A DNA stretch of 64,000 bases, taken from Actinomycetota bacterium (GTDB taxonomy: Bacteria; Actinomycetota; Acidimicrobiia; Acidimicrobiales; Ilumatobacteraceae). Location: assembly GCA_016871395.1 (NCBI GenBank), contig VFYV01000005.1:1-64000 (forward strand), given 5' to 3'. Every line of letters begins with the position of its first letter. The stretch's first letter is position 1. The notes under the pieces were generated by a model that did not search any database, was not told the DNA's origin, and was given only the letters and a program-made list of their open reading frames with translations. Position numbers and translations under genes: made by a program. This document shows positions 49,270 to 58,165 of this stretch, piece by piece.

Positions 49270-51213
49270 ATGTCCAACGTCCCCGAGACCCCCGACACCC
49301 CTGACTCGCACGACTCGCCCGACGCGTCCGAGCCGGCCGATTCGCCGGTGAGGCAGAGCGGTGGTGCCTCCGACGGCGCCACCGAGGCCCGGTCGGCGGC
49401 GGCGCGCAAGAAGCGACGTCGCGGTTCGCGGGGAGGGCGCAATCGTCCTCGCTCGTCCGGAGAGTCGTCTCCGGGCGACCCCGTCGATGAACATGACGTC
49501 GACAGTGGTCATGACGCCGACCGTGACACCTCCACCCCTTCGGGCGGGGAGGTTCCCGGAGTGGGTGCCAACCCGTCGGAGTTGCCCGAGCGCCTGAGCG
49601 AGGGCCGTCCCTCGCCCGAGGTCGCCGCCCGTGCCGTGGTTCAACGGCCCAAGATCGGCGACACCCGCCCCGCTCCGACCACGGGTCCCTCGGTCACCAT
49701 GCCCGGGGGGACCCGCGTTGGGGCCCCGAACCCCGGCCGCGGCAAGAGCGCGAAGGGTTCCAAGTCCGCGCCGACCAATGCGACGAACCCGGCGTCAGGC
49801 GACTCGGCGGGCTCGAGTGTCGGTGGGCGCAAGAAGCGTCGTCGTACCGGACGTGGCCGGGTGAGCGGATCCGACGATCGTGGTGCCACCCGTTCGACTG
49901 ATGCCGACGTCGTGGAGCGACGTCGGGGTCGCGAGCGCAACGGACGTCCTGTCGGTCGTCACTTCATGTGCGTCCAGGTGCGGCCCAACCTCACGCAAGT
50001 GGCGGTGTTGGAAGGGCGCAGCCTGATCGAGCACTACGTCAGTCGACCCGCCGATGACGTGGCACAGATTCACGGGAACATTTACGTGGGCAAGGTGCAA
50101 AACGTGTTGCCGGGCATGGAGGCGGCCTTCGTCGACATCGGAACGCCGAAGAACGCGGTTCTGTATCGCGGTGACGTGCAATACGACCAAGAAGACATCG
50201 TCGACAGCCAGCCCCGCATCGAGCAGATTCTCAAGGGTAAGCAACTGATCGTGTGTCAAGTCACCAAGAACCCCATCGGGGTGAAGGGAGCGCGTCTGAC
50301 CCAGGAAGTTTCCTTGCCCGGCCGGTTCGTGGTGTTGATCCCGAACTCCCGAACCTACGGAATTTCCAAGCGCTTGCCCGATGCCGAGCGCAAACGGCTG
50401 CGCGGCATCCTCGATCGGGTGAAGCCGGCCGAACACGGCTTGATCGTTCGTACCGCCGCGGAGACGGCCACCGAGCACGAATTGCTCGCGGACATGACCC
50501 GCCTGGTCGAACAATGGAACGCCATCGAGGCCAAGGCCCGCAAGGCGAACGGTCCGACGTTGCTCTATCGCGAACCTCTGCTGGCGGTGCGCGTCATCCG
50601 CGAAGAATTCAACAACGACTACCGCGGTGTCGTCATCGACGACCGGCAGTTGTTCGAGGACGTGCGTGATTACGTGCAGGCCTTCAATCCCGAGTTGGCT
50701 GATCGCGTCGAGTACTACGACACCTCCACGGAGGGTCTACCGATCTTCGAGAAACATCATGTCCACGAGCAGATCCACAAGGCCCTGGATCGCAAGGTGT
50801 GGCTACCCTCAGGAGGCTCCTTGATCATCGAGCACACCGAGGCCCTCACGGTCATCGACGTCAACACGGGTCGCAACGTGGGCACCTCGAACCTCGAAGC
50901 CACCGTCTTCCAGAACAATCTGGAGGCTGCCGAAGAGGTGGCTCACCAGTTGCGTCTTCGCGACATCGGAGGAATCATCGTGATCGACTTCATCGACATG
51001 GAGATCAAAGAGAACCGCCGAAAAGTGTTGGAGGCCTTCCGCACGGCCTTGGCCCGGGACAAGACCCGTACCCAGGTGTTCGACATCTCCGAATTGGGGT
51101 TGGTCGAGATGACGCGAAAGCGGATCGGGGAGGGACTCCTGACCAGCTTCGCCGAACAATGCTCGAATTGCCAAGGGCGTGGTGTGCTGGTGAATCACGA
51201 CCTGTTGCTCTGA
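49270..51213 (+). CDS. rng: Ribonuclease E/G
   Basis: Endoribonuclease for rRNA maturation and mRNA decay, 647 residues. The first 230 residues are low-complexity, rich in Arg, Ser, Gly and Pro with RKKRRRGSRGG-type basic patches, as in other actinobacterial RNase E proteins that place the disordered part at the N-terminus. The catalytic half has the S1 domain (GKVQNVLPGMEAAFVDIG), the DNase I-like site with Asp in VIDVNTG and IIVIDFIDM, and the zinc-link cysteines CSNCQGRG. Sits upstream of rplU-rpmA. Confidence 0.93.
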   Translation: MSNVPETPDTPDSHDSPDASEPADSPVRQSGGASDGATEARSAAARKKRRRGSRGGRNRPRSSGESSPGDPVDEHDVDSGHDADRDTSTPSGGEVPGVGANPSELPERLSEGRPSPEVAARAVVQRPKIGDTRPAPTTGPSVTMPGGTRVGAPNPGRGKSAKGSKSAPTNATNPASGDSAGSSVGGRKKRRRTGRGRVSGSDDRGATRSTDADVVERRRGRERNGRPVGRHFMCVQVRPNLTQVAVLEGRSLIEHYVSRPADDVAQIHGNIYVGKVQNVLPGMEAAFVDIGTPKNAVLYRGDVQYDQEDIVDSQPRIEQILKGKQLIVCQVTKNPIGVKGARLTQEVSLPGRFVVLIPNSRTYGISKRLPDAERKRLRGILDRVKPAEHGLIVRTAAETATEHELLADMTRLVEQWNAIEAKARKANGPTLLYREPLLAVRVIREEFNNDYRGVVIDDRQLFEDVRDYVQAFNPELADRVEYYDTSTEGLPIFEKHHVHEQIHKALDRKVWLPSGGSLIIEHTEALTVIDVNTGRNVGTSNLEATVFQNNLEAAEEVAHQLRLRDIGGIIVIDFIDMEIKENRRKVLEAFRTALARDKTRTQVFDISELGLVEMTRKRIGEGLLTSFAEQCSNCQGRGVLVNHDLLL

Positions 51214-51278
51214 TCGGGCGAGAGATCGCAAGCGGGCGTTGGATGCCCGTAAAGCGCCAGGTAGCGTCGGGGTTCGCT

Positions 51279-51590
51279 ATGTACGCAGTGATCGCAACCG
51301 GTGGCAAGCAGGTTCGGGTGACCGAGGGCCAGCAAGTGCACGTCGAACTTCTCGGCGCCGAACAGGGTGCCGTGGTGAACTTCACGCCCGTTCTGGTCGT
51401 CGATGGTGACACGGTTCTGGCCACTCCATCCCAACTCGCGGGCTCGAGCGTCTCGGGACGTATCGTCGGGGCGGCCACCGGACCCAAGATCGACGGCTTC
51501 ACCTACAAGCGACGCACCAACCAACGTCGCCGGTACGGTCATCGCCAGCACTACCAGGTGGTCGAGATCACCTCCATCGCGAAAGGCTGA
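51279..51590 (+). CDS. rplU: 50S ribosomal protein bL21
   Basis: Complete 103-residue bL21. N-terminal MYAVIATGGKQVRVTEGQ and the C-terminal RRRYGHRQHYQVVEI are diagnostic. It lies 65 nt after the RNase gene and 3 nt before rpmA. Confidence 0.97.
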   Translation: MYAVIATGGKQVRVTEGQQVHVELLGAEQGAVVNFTPVLVVDGDTVLATPSQLAGSSVSGRIVGAATGPKIDGFTYKRRTNQRRRYGHRQHYQVVEITSIAKG

Positions 51591-51593
51591 GAC

Positions 51594-51848
51594 ATGTCCA
51601 AGACGAAGGGTGGCGGCTCGACCCGAAACGGCCGCGATTCAAACGCCCAGCGCCTCGGTGTGAAGACCTTCGCCGGCACTCTCATCACCGCGGGCACCAT
51701 CGTGGTTCGCCAACGCGGCACCAAGTTCCACCCCGGTAAGAACGTCGGTCGCGGTGGCGACGACACCCTTTTCGCCTTGGTCGATGGTGTCGTGAAGTTC
51801 GGTGAGCGCAAGGGACGTCGCATCGTCGACGTCATCCCTGCTGACTGA
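51594..51848 (+). CDS. rpmA: 50S ribosomal protein bL27
   Basis: Complete 84-residue bL27, recognised by [18 protein letters not shown] and [20 protein letters not shown]. The N-terminus begins MSKTKGGGS without a cleavable Firmicutes-type extension. Converges on dgt; a CGACGT/ACGTCG inverted repeat (51849 and 51868) lies at the junction and may be a weak terminator. Confidence 0.97.
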   Translation: MSKTKGGGSTRNGRDSNAQRLGVKTFAGTLITAGTIVVRQRGTKFHPGKNVGRGGDDTLFALVDGVVKFGERKGRRIVDVIPAD

Positions 51849-51863
51849 CGACGTTTGGCGGGC

Positions 51864-53000
51864 TCAGACGTCGATTCCGCGCGGAAGGCGGTCGGCGTCC
51901 CAGCCGAGCACTGCCGTTGCTTGACGACAAGCAAACCGGTCGGTCATCCCCGCGACGTAACTGACGGCGGCGAAGCGCGCGGCATCGGACCCGGCGTCCA
52001 TGTGTTGGCCCGCTGGTAGCAACCTCGGTGCGGTGATGTAACACTCGACCAGGGCCCGCAGGAGGTCGATGACGGCGCGGGCTTGGGCTTTGCTCGCCGG
52101 TCGCAAGTAGACCTGCTCGTAGTTGAAACGGCGGAAGACCGCCAGGGCCTCGGCGATGGCGGGTTCCATTCCGATCCGGCCGGTGTTCATGGCGGCACGG
52201 ATCATCGAGGTGATGAAGGTGCTCAGTTGGGAGCCGCGCGTCGCGCCGCATCGTGAACTGACGAGGGCGGGCAGGTGCTCCGTGCTGACGATGCCAGTGG
52301 CGACGGCGTCCTCGAAGTCGTGGCACACGTAGGCGATGCGGTCTGCCCAACTGACGACCTCGCCCTCGGGGGTGCCCGGAGCGGGTCGACTCCATGAGTG
52401 ATTGCGAATGCCGTCCAGAGTTTGGCGACACAGATTGAGGTGACTCAACGTGACGTCGGCACCCCAGACCGCATGATCGAAACCGTTGGCAACGTACGGA
52501 GCCAAAGCATCCTCGGACGCGTGACCCCCCGGGCCGTGTCCGCAATCGTGACCGAGTGCGATGGCCTCGGTGAGAGCCACGTTCAACCCCAAAGGCCGCG
52601 CGACCGCCACGGCTACCTGAGCGACTTCGAGAGCGTGCGTCAGGCGCGTGCGTTGGTGATCGTCGGGAAACACGAACACCTGGGTTTTGCCGGCCAAGCG
52701 CCGAAACGCCGGTGCGTGCAGGATGCGATCGCGGTCACGTTCGAAACACGTTCGGAAGGGATCGGCCTCCTCGGCTCGCTCGCGGTCACCTGCACCCAAC
52801 GATCGGGTGGCGAGGCGACTGAGAACGGAGTCCTCGGTGTGTTCGCGAACCTCGCGGGGCAGTGTGGAGGTTTCCCCGGTTCCCGCCCACGAGTCGGCGT
52901 GAGCGAGGGTGATGCCGTCGGCCGAAATGGAGCCCGACATCGTCCCGGCCCAGCGCTCGGCCCGCTCCTGCATGTCACGATCGATGTCGGGGGAACTCAC
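51864..53000 (-). CDS. dgt: Deoxyguanosinetriphosphate triphosphohydrolase-like protein
   Basis: HD-domain dNTP triphosphohydrolase, 378 residues. The HD metal site is visible as the His in RTRLTHALEVAQ, the His-Asp of LGHDCGHGPGGH and the later Asp in WADRIAYVCHDFED. It releases tripolyphosphate from dNTPs and affects dNTP pools. GTG at 53000 is preferred: TATCGT stands 6 nt upstream. It interrupts the otherwise plus-strand rng-rplU-rpmA-obgE cluster. Confidence 0.88.
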   Translation of the reverse strand: MSSPDIDRDMQERAERWAGTMSGSISADGITLAHADSWAGTGETSTLPREVREHTEDSVLSRLATRSLGAGDRERAEEADPFRTCFERDRDRILHAPAFRRLAGKTQVFVFPDDHQRTRLTHALEVAQVAVAVARPLGLNVALTEAIALGHDCGHGPGGHASEDALAPYVANGFDHAVWGADVTLSHLNLCRQTLDGIRNHSWSRPAPGTPEGEVVSWADRIAYVCHDFEDAVATGIVSTEHLPALVSSRCGATRGSQLSTFITSMIRAAMNTGRIGMEPAIAEALAVFRRFNYEQVYLRPASKAQARAVIDLLRALVECYITAPRLLPAGQHMDAGSDAARFAAVSYVAGMTDRFACRQATAVLGWDADRLPRGIDV

Positions 53001-53006
53001 GGTGAC

Positions 53007-53012
53007 ACGATA
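53007..53012 (-). promoter_or_regulatory. -10 element of dgt
   Basis: TATCGT on the minus strand, 6 nt before the GTG at 53000. Confidence 0.45.
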
Positions 53013-53097
53013 CGACACCGTTGTGGCATCGGTACGGCGTCGGGACTCACCGGCAAACATCGTTTCGGATAGATAGCGTTGGGTGTGAGGTCGTCCC

Positions 53098-54348
53098 ATG
53101 AGTCAGTTCGTCGATGAGTGCCAGTTGAACGTGAAGGCCGGCGATGGTGGGGCCGGGTGTGTCTCGTTCCGTCGCGAGGGACCGGTGGCAATGGGGGGTC
53201 CCAACGGTGGCGATGGTGGGCGGGGAGGCGACATCTGGATGGTCGCGGACCGCAACGTGGCCTCGCTGCTGGCCTTCCGAGACCACCCGCACCGAATCGG
53301 AGGCAACGGCGTGCACGGGATGGGCAAGGACCAACACGGCAAGCGCGGAGAGACCCTCGAGGTGAAGGTGCCCGAGGGAACGGTCGTGCGCGACATGTAC
53401 TCAGGTGAGGTGTTGGCCGATCTCCTCGATCACGGCGACAAGTGGCTCGCGGCCCACGGCGGTCGGGGTGGCCGCGGCAATGCTCGCTTCCTCACCAACC
53501 GGCGTCGCGCACCGTCGTTCGCCGAGCAAGGCGAGCACGGCGAGGAGCGGTGGCTGAAACTGGAATTGAAGTTGATGGCCGATGTGGCCCTGGTCGGGTT
53601 CCCCAATGCCGGAAAGAGCACCTTGATCTCGGTCATCTCGGCGGCCAAGCCCAAGATCGCCGCCTACCCTTTCACCACCCTCGAGCCCCACCTGGGCGTG
53701 GTGCGACTCGACGGCGACACCGAGTTCGTGGTGGCCGATATCCCCGGCCTCATCAAGGGAGCCGCCGAGGGCAAGGGTTTGGGCCATCGATTCCTGCGTC
53801 ACATCGAGCGGGCCCGGGCGCTGTGCGTACTGATCGACCTGGCCCCCGTCGACGCCACCTCGCCTTCGGAACAACTGGAGACCCTGTTGAGCGAGTTGGA
53901 GTCGTACGACTCATCGTTGTTGGAGCGCCCGAGGGTGATCGTGGGCACGAAAACGGACTCCGCGACCGCGGAAATGATCGCCTCGTGGGACGGCATGATG
54001 ATTTCGGCGGTGACCAATCAGGGAGTGCGCGAACTGGTCGGTCGCCTGGCCCGTTTGGTGCACGAGGTCCGCCAAGAGCAGCCGGTCACCGAGGGGCGGG
54101 TCATCGTGAGGCCCGAGTCCGACGGCGCGTGGGTCGAACGCCTCGCCACCGGTGGCTTTCGGGTTCATGGTCGAAAGGCCGAGCGGGCGGTGCATCTGAA
54201 CGATGTGACGACCCCCGAGGCGATGACCTACATCGAGGAGCGCCTGAAGAAATTGGGTGTGCCGCGTTTGTTGGCGCGTGCGGGAGCGCGCCAAGGTGAC
54301 GTGGTCTGGATCGCCGACTTCTCATTCGACTATTCGCCTGACAACTGA
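53098..54348 (+). CDS. obgE: Obg-family GTPase
   Basis: Ribosome-associated GTPase (CgtA/ObgE), 416 residues. N-terminal glycine-rich Obg fold (GDGGAGCVSFRREG, NGGDGGRGGDIW), a G domain with P-loop GFPNAGKST, DIPGLIKGAAEGKGLG and GTKTD, and the C-terminal OCT domain ending in WIADFSFDY. Involved in 50S subunit assembly and growth control. Follows rplU-rpmA in most bacteria; here dgt lies between on the other strand. Confidence 0.96.
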   Translation: MSQFVDECQLNVKAGDGGAGCVSFRREGPVAMGGPNGGDGGRGGDIWMVADRNVASLLAFRDHPHRIGGNGVHGMGKDQHGKRGETLEVKVPEGTVVRDMYSGEVLADLLDHGDKWLAAHGGRGGRGNARFLTNRRRAPSFAEQGEHGEERWLKLELKLMADVALVGFPNAGKSTLISVISAAKPKIAAYPFTTLEPHLGVVRLDGDTEFVVADIPGLIKGAAEGKGLGHRFLRHIERARALCVLIDLAPVDATSPSEQLETLLSELESYDSSLLERPRVIVGTKTDSATAEMIASWDGMMISAVTNQGVRELVGRLARLVHEVRQEQPVTEGRVIVRPESDGAWVERLATGGFRVHGRKAERAVHLNDVTTPEAMTYIEERLKKLGVPRLLARAGARQGDVVWIADFSFDYSPDN

Positions 54349-54361
54349 TCGGCCCAACCGG

Positions 54362-54367
54362 TACCGT
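54362..54367 (+). promoter_or_regulatory. -10 element of proB
   Basis: TACCGT 7 nt before the proB ATG; leaderless geometry. Confidence 0.4.
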
Positions 54368-54374
54368 CCTCGTC

Positions 54375-55478
54375 ATGCGCATCGTGGCCAAGATCGGAAG
54401 TTCGTCGCTCACCGACGACATGGGGGTCATCGACCGTGCGATCATCGCCGACGTCTGTCGCCAGATCGCTCGATTGCGCTCGCACGGTCACGAAGTAGTC
54501 CTGGTCACCTCTGGTGCGGTCGCGGCCGGAGTGTCGGCTCTGGGTCTCTCCGAACGACCGAGCGACATGCGCACGCTGCAAGCCCTGGCGGCGGCGGGAC
54601 AGAGTCGTCTGATGGAGGTGTACAACTCCGAGTTCGCCGGCCACTCGTTGGTGGCCGCGCAGGTGTTGCTGGTTCCCCACGACTTCATCGATCGAACCCA
54701 ATACCTGCACGCTCGAAGCACGCTCGAGCGACTGCTGGAGTTGGGTTGTGTGCCGGTGGTGAACGAAAATGACGCCATCGCGAACGACGAGATCCGTTTC
54801 GGTGACAACGACCACATCTCGGCTCTGTTGTCGCACCTGTTGAACGCAGATCTTCTGATACTTCTCACCGACACCGAGGGGCTCTTCACGAGCGACCCTC
54901 GGGTCGATTCTTCTGCCACCCTCATCACCGATGTTCACGAGAGCGACCCCTTGATGAGCGTCTCGGCCGGCGCCGGCGGGTCGAATCGCGGAAGCGGCGG
55001 CATGGCCTCCAAGCTCTCGGCGGCGCGTATCGCCTCGTGGTCCGGAATTCGTGCGGTCATCGCCCGCGCCACCATCGCCGATGTACTCGAGGTGGTCACG
55101 GCCGCGGCGGTCTCGGGTTCGACGGGAGTCGGAACCACCTTTCACGGGTCCGATCGGGCCTTGTCGGCTCGTCAGCTGTGGGTGGCGTTCGCCAGCGAGG
55201 TGCGCGGGGCCGTGATCATCGACGATGGGGCGGCGGGGGCGTTGCTCAAAGGGACGGTCTCGCTGTTACCGGCGGGCGTGGTGGAGGTGGAGGGTTCCTT
55301 CGAGCCCCGCGAGACCGTCGACATCCGCCGCACCGATGGCCGGGTTCTGGCTCGAGGACTCGCCATGATGTCGGCGGCGCAGGCTCGTGCGGCCCGCGGT
55401 CGACGAAGCTCCGACCTCGACGATGATTCGCCGACGGTTGTCGTTCACCACGACGAGTTGGTGCTACTGCCCCGTTGA
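54375..55478 (+). CDS. proB: Glutamate 5-kinase
   Basis: First enzyme of proline synthesis, 367 residues: amino-acid kinase domain (KIGSSSLTDD at the start, VTSGAVAAGVSAL, NENDAIANDEIRFGDND, the GSGGMASKLSAARIAS lid) plus a C-terminal PUA domain (LPAGVVEVEGSFEPRETVDI). proA is not in the window. The 3' end overlaps the convergent murJ gene by 15 nt. Confidence 0.95.
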   Translation: MRIVAKIGSSSLTDDMGVIDRAIIADVCRQIARLRSHGHEVVLVTSGAVAAGVSALGLSERPSDMRTLQALAAAGQSRLMEVYNSEFAGHSLVAAQVLLVPHDFIDRTQYLHARSTLERLLELGCVPVVNENDAIANDEIRFGDNDHISALLSHLLNADLLILLTDTEGLFTSDPRVDSSATLITDVHESDPLMSVSAGAGGSNRGSGGMASKLSAARIASWSGIRAVIARATIADVLEVVTAAAVSGSTGVGTTFHGSDRALSARQLWVAFASEVRGAVIIDDGAAGALLKGTVSLLPAGVVEVEGSFEPRETVDIRRTDGRVLARGLAMMSAAQARAARGRRSSDLDDDSPTVVVHHDELVLLPR

Positions 55479-57185
55479 ACCGGCGCGGAGCAACCGCACG
55501 CGGTCGCGCAGGACACGCAAGTGTTCGACCTCAGGTGCTCGTAACACGGTGAGCGCCCCGATGTAACTGAGCGAGCCGACTGCCGAGCCCACCATCACCT
55601 TGACGACGGCACCGACACCGGCGTTCGCGCCGATGGGTCGAACCACGACCCACATCACGAAGCCCATGCTCGCCGCGGCCACCACCAGGCGGGCTATTCC
55701 CCTCAGAAGGTCGACGGCTGAGAACCCTCGGACCTTGATGTTCAGAACGTACAGGGCGGCGATGGCGGCGACGACGTACGAGATGGAGAAGGCGATTCCC
55801 AGTCCGAGAACGTCGTAGGCGGGGGACAGGGCAAAGGCGAGAGCGACGTTGAGAACGTTCTGGAAGCAGTTGATGACGAACGGGGTGCGGGTGTCCTGGT
55901 GCGCGTAAAAGCCTCGAAGAGCGAAGAGATAAACGGAGTACCCGATCAGCCCCAAAGCCAAGCCGGCCAGCGCACGAGCGGTGTTGTCGGCGGCCGTGCT
56001 GTCGAACTCACCGTGCTGGAGCAACAGGCCGATAATGGGGCGAGCGAGCACGAGGAAGGCGAAGGCGGCTGGGAACGTGAGCAAGCCCACCAGTCGGATC
56101 CCGAGGTTGGTGCGTTCGATGAAGGCGGCCTTGTCGCGCCGCGACACCGCCCGCGCCATTTCGGGGATGAAGGTGGTGGCGATACTCATCGCCAGCAAAC
56201 CATGAGGAAAGTAGAAGAACACCGAGGCCTTGGCGAAGGCGTCTTGCCCCCCCGACCCCGGCTCGGCCAAGTTCTTCACCACGATGATGGTCAGCTGATT
56301 GGCCATCACGTATCCGAAGGTCCAACCGGACAATTCGACGAGCCGTTTCACCGCCGGGTGTCGAGGTTGGAATCGAAATCGCAAGTTCAACCCGGCGCGA
56401 TGGATCGCCGGGAGGAGAACGAGGGCCTGCAACGCGATGCCTCCGGTGGCACCGAGTCCGAGGAGCCAGCGGAAAGATGGACTATTGAGCACCTCGGCCA
56501 GCGGAATACGGTCATCGGGGTGATGGAGGAGAATCGGCACGTAGAGCAACGTGGAAATGATCACGATGTTGGACAACACCGGTGACCAAGCCGCAGCGAA
56601 GAAACGTCGCTGCGCGTTGAGCAACGAGCCGAGCAACGCCGACACTCCGTAGAAGAAGATCTGCAACAAGAAGATTCGGGTGAGGGCCGTGCCGACGGTA
56701 CGGAACTGGTCGACATCGAGACCCTCGGCCGGATTCAGCGAGAAAACGCGGAAGACCCATGGTGCGAAGAAGGTGGCGATGGCGGTGAGTATCGCCAGAG
56801 CGATGATGGCAGTGCCGACGACCGCCTCGGCGGACTCATGGTCGTCCTCTTCGAGCATCCGACTGAACATGGGAACGAGCGCCGCCGAGAGCACGCCCCC
56901 GAGGAGAAGTTCGTAGACGGCGTTGGGGGAGTTGTTCGCCCCGTCGTAGGCGTCGGCCAAAGCGGTCTGGCCGATGACGACGCCGAAAACGATCACCCGC
57001 AGCATGCCCGTCAAGCGCGACAGGCCGGTGCCGAGAGCCACGATGGCGTTGTTGCGCAGGATGTGACTCATTCCGTCTTGCTCGTCAGATCCGGTCACCC
57101 CGCTGTCCGACCCGGTGGTCGTTACGGGGTCATCGTCACCGTCAGGTGCGACGATGTTGGTGGCTTCTGACTCGGTCTCCCCCAC
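55464..57185 (-). CDS. murJ: Lipid II flippase MurJ
   Basis: MOP-superfamily transporter of 573 residues with about 14 helices that moves lipid II across the membrane. Seen are the first-helix NNAIVALGTGLSRLTGMLRVIVF, FFAPWVFRVFSL, the segment LGSLLNAQRRFFAAAWSPVLSN and GLAIGLIGYSVYLFALRGFYAHQDTRTP-like region. A 40-residue acidic N-terminal extension comes before helix 1. GTG at 57185 is supported by TAATCT 7 nt upstream. No pseudokinase domain is attached, unlike mycobacterial MurJ (MviN). Confidence 0.92.
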   Translation of the reverse strand: MGETESEATNIVAPDGDDDPVTTTGSDSGVTGSDEQDGMSHILRNNAIVALGTGLSRLTGMLRVIVFGVVIGQTALADAYDGANNSPNAVYELLLGGVLSAALVPMFSRMLEEDDHESAEAVVGTAIIALAILTAIATFFAPWVFRVFSLNPAEGLDVDQFRTVGTALTRIFLLQIFFYGVSALLGSLLNAQRRFFAAAWSPVLSNIVIISTLLYVPILLHHPDDRIPLAEVLNSPSFRWLLGLGATGGIALQALVLLPAIHRAGLNLRFRFQPRHPAVKRLVELSGWTFGYVMANQLTIIVVKNLAEPGSGGQDAFAKASVFFYFPHGLLAMSIATTFIPEMARAVSRRDKAAFIERTNLGIRLVGLLTFPAAFAFLVLARPIIGLLLQHGEFDSTAADNTARALAGLALGLIGYSVYLFALRGFYAHQDTRTPFVINCFQNVLNVALAFALSPAYDVLGLGIAFSISYVVAAIAALYVLNIKVRGFSAVDLLRGIARLVVAAASMGFVMWVVVRPIGANAGVGAVVKVMVGSAVGSLSYIGALTVLRAPEVEHLRVLRDRVRLLRAGSTGQ

Positions 57186-57192
57186 GCCCGTC

Positions 57193-57198
57193 AGATTA
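57193..57198 (-). promoter_or_regulatory. -10 element of murJ
   Basis: TAATCT on the minus strand, 7 nt before the GTG at 57185. Confidence 0.45.
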
Positions 57199-57266
57199 GG
57201 TCGTCCGGCGAGTGCCCGGCTCGGCGTTGCGCGCCCTCGAAATGGAGGCCGGTTCGAGAGGGGCAG

Positions 57267-57272
57267 TAGAGT
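57267..57272 (+). promoter_or_regulatory. -10 element of the MoxR-like gene
   Basis: TAGAGT 7 nt before ATG 57280; it is too close (1 nt) to ATG 57274, so it argues for 57280 as the start. Confidence 0.4.
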
Positions 57273-57279
57273 CATGAGA

Positions 57280-58149
57280 ATGGTTCCTCGATTCACGTCG
57301 GTTCAACAGGTTCGCGATGGTTTGCGGGGGGTCAACTATCTCGCTGATGACGGCATTGCCGGGGTCGCGTTCCTCGCGGATCGCCTCGCCAAGCCGATCT
57401 TGGTCGAGGGTCCGGCGGGAACCGGGAAGACCCAATTGGCCAAAAGCATCGCCGACATGACCGGGGCCCGACTGATCCGTCTGCAGTGCTACGAGGGTCT
57501 CGACGAATCCAAGGCCCTGTACGAGTGGAACTACAAGAAGCAGCTTCTTCGAATTCAGGCCGACAAGAAGAGCGATGGGTGGAGCGAAATCCACGACGAC
57601 ATCTTCAGTCGTGAGTTCCTCCTCACGCGGCCGCTCCTCGAGGCCATCAGTGCCCCCGATCCGGTGGTGTTGCTGATCGACGAGGTGGACCGCGTCGAGG
57701 TGGAGACCGAGGCTCTCCTGTTGGAAATCTTGTCGGAGTATCAGATCTCCATCCCCGAATTGGGGACCGTCACGGCGACCCAGATCCCGATGGTGCTGCT
57801 GACGTCCAACAACACCCGTGAGCTCTCCGAGGCCCTGAAGCGACGCTGTCTCTACTTGCACGTCGATTACCCGTCGATGGAACGCGAGAAGGAGATCGTG
57901 CTCACCAAGGTCGAGGGCATCACCGAGAACCTGGCCGATCAGGTTGCTCGTATCGTGCGCAGTATCCGACAGCTCGACCTCAAGAAGGCTCCGAGCGTGA
58001 GTGAGACCCTCGACTGGGCCCGCACCATCATGTTGTTGAACATCGAGACCATCGACGCTCAAGTGGCCAAGGATTCCTTGCACGTTCTGCTGAAGTATCA
58101 GACGGACATCGCCAAGGCCGCCAAGGAACTGTCCGTCGACCTCGTCTGA
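57280..58149 (+). CDS. MoxR-family AAA+ ATPase
   Basis: AAA+ ATPase of 289 residues: Walker A VEGPAGTGKTQLAKS, the LQCYEGLDESKALYEWNY segment typical of the CoxD/MoxR branch, Walker B VVLLIDEVDRV, sensor 1 LLTSNNTRELSEALKRR. MoxR proteins act as chaperones that insert metals or remodel complexes together with a VWA-domain partner, which is the next gene. Related CoxD/CoxE pairs serve CO dehydrogenase maturation, but no coxMSL genes are near, so the client is unknown. Confidence 0.9.
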   Translation: MVPRFTSVQQVRDGLRGVNYLADDGIAGVAFLADRLAKPILVEGPAGTGKTQLAKSIADMTGARLIRLQCYEGLDESKALYEWNYKKQLLRIQADKKSDGWSEIHDDIFSREFLLTRPLLEAISAPDPVVLLIDEVDRVEVETEALLLEILSEYQISIPELGTVTATQIPMVLLTSNNTRELSEALKRRCLYLHVDYPSMEREKEIVLTKVEGITENLADQVARIVRSIRQLDLKKAPSVSETLDWARTIMLLNIETIDAQVAKDSLHVLLKYQTDIAKAAKELSVDLV

Positions 58150-58165
58150 GGCCGGGACTGCCAAC